From Chitinophagaceae bacterium (GTDB lineage Bacteria; Bacteroidota; Bacteroidia; Chitinophagales; Chitinophagaceae), in NCBI GenBank assembly GCA_947472635.1, contig CANJDY010000208.1:1-5465 (forward strand): a stretch of DNA of 5,465 bases, read 5' to 3'. Positions 4,974 to 5,465 of this stretch are shown here, piece by piece. The position numbers were made by a program, and so were the translations under genes. Below the pieces are notes generated by a model, which made no database searches, was not told where the DNA came from, and saw only the letters and a program-made list of their open reading frames with translations. How positions within the stretch are numbered: the first letter of the stretch is position 1; each line of letters opens with the position of its first letter.

Positions 4974-5420
4974 ATGGCCGAAGAAACTACAAATTCAATC
5001 ATCGCAAAAATATTGGTAGCCTTAGAAAGTCTAATTCCAATATATATTCAAAATCCAATAGATGAAAAAATTGCTAATGGAAACGTTGCTGTTTGTATCA
5101 TAGATGAAAATGGCAATGTACAGGGCAAAATGTATGGAACCAATAAAGCAAAATCAAGACAAATCTATAAAATAGCTTGGACAAAAGCCAGTCAAGTTTG
5201 GCTAACCGGCATTAAGACGGGTGAATATGAGCAATTAGTTTTTAATAAAATCATTGAAGAAAATAGCAATGGGATAGAATCTCCTGATTTAATTGGCTGG
5301 GAAGGAGGACAACCGCTAATTTTGCCGGATGGATCGGTGCTCTCTGTTGGATTTAGTGGATTTAGAGGAGTGGTAGATTTAGAAATTATGGAAAAAGCCC
5401 TTACAATAGCTATCAATTAA
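4974..5420 (+). CDS. GlcG/HbpS-family (PF03928) small cytosolic protein
   Basis: From the ATG at 4974 this gives 148 residues, normal for the family. The frame stays open back to an ATG at 4857, but those 39 extra residues are low-complexity and lie within a candidate promoter and leader. The stretch before 4974 is the A-rich type seen before Bacteroidota starts, so 4974 is preferred. Family features in order: NGNVAVCIIDENGNVQG (35-51), which is the 'avvD-G' strand; an Ala/Lys helix SRQIYKIAWTKASQVW (61-76); T81 and nearby polar residues; GWEGGQPLILPDGSVL (108-123); SVGFSGFRGVVDLEIMEKAL (124-143), corresponding to 'GaiGVSG...d...a.aa'. There is no signal peptide, so it is cytosolic. Characterised relatives bind haem or cobalamin (HbpS, PduO C-domain) or accompany glycolate oxidase (GlcG); the ligand here cannot be read. 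It lies 13 bp before a probable aldo/keto reductase gene, suggesting shared transcription. Confidence 0.85.
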   Translation: MAEETTNSIIAKILVALESLIPIYIQNPIDEKIANGNVAVCIIDENGNVQGKMYGTNKAKSRQIYKIAWTKASQVWLTGIKTGEYEQLVFNKIIEENSNGIESPDLIGWEGGQPLILPDGSVLSVGFSGFRGVVDLEIMEKALTIAIN

Positions 5421-5433
5421 TAAATAAAATATA

Positions 5434-5465
5434 ATGACTTACCAAGCAAACCCAGACCGTTACAA
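5434..5465 (+). CDS. Start of a probable YghZ/Gpr-type aldo/keto reductase (partial)
   Basis: Only the first ten codons and a fragment are present (MTYQANPDRY...). This N-terminus resembles the L-glyceraldehyde 3-phosphate reductase group of aldo/keto reductases (E. coli YghZ begins MVWLANPERY), which reduce small aldehydes with NADPH. The start lies 13 bp after the GlcG-like stop codon and follows an A-rich AATAAAATATA stretch like other Bacteroidota starts. The call rests on about ten residues, so it is a recognition from memory and not a domain match; the rest lies outside the window. Confidence 0.55.
   Translation, partial: MTYQANPDRY

Noticed and set aside
5192..5416. 74-codon minus-strand frame
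   Set aside because: It lies antisense to the conserved end of the GlcG-like protein and has no recognisable motifs.

Overview
The window looks like a chromosomal segment from an AT-rich member of the Bacteroidota (Flavobacteria/Sphingobacteria-like). Four things point there: a C-terminal type IX secretion (T9SS) sorting domain, an N-terminal 'NYQ-VARN' domain typical of Bacteroidota surface proteins, a seven-helix membrane protein fused to an AraC-type DNA-binding domain, and start codons preceded by A-rich stretches instead of Shine-Dalgarno sites. The genus cannot be read from this sequence.

Left part, minus strand (bases 1-4427): four genes run leftward. Read in the direction of transcription, they are a 355-residue membrane-embedded AraC-type regulator (3360-4427), a 124-residue stand-alone AraC-like HTH protein (2851-3225), a 213-residue secreted protein with a T9SS tail (2167-2808), and a large secreted repeat protein of which only the first 614 residues are present (start at 1842, continuing past base 1). 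The repeat protein has a signal peptide, a Bacteroidota N-terminal domain, three 13-residue stalk repeats, a phage-tail-fibre-like linker and at least sixteen 17-residue 'NTAxGxxALxxNTTGxx' head repeats. It looks like a trimeric adhesin or fibre. Its upstream gap (1843-2166) holds no gene but is packed with several families of short tandem repeats, including six copies of an 8-bp telomere-like unit.

Middle (4428-4973): a 546-bp gap between divergent genes. It contains a visibly GC-richer block (about 4616-4815) that resembles a decayed coding stretch or a dispersed repeat, and a good match to the Bacteroidota promoter consensus (TTG-N17-TAAATTTG) pointing toward the membrane regulator.

Right part, plus strand (4974-5465): a GlcG/HbpS-type (PF03928) small protein is followed 13 bp later by the first codons of a gene whose N-terminus matches the YghZ/Gpr-type aldo/keto reductases. 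The two probably form an operon.

Working model (inference): the membrane AraC protein senses a signal at or within the cytoplasmic membrane, and together with the small HTH protein it controls the neighbouring surface-protein genes. The repeat-rich gap upstream of the adhesin could be a source of expression variation.
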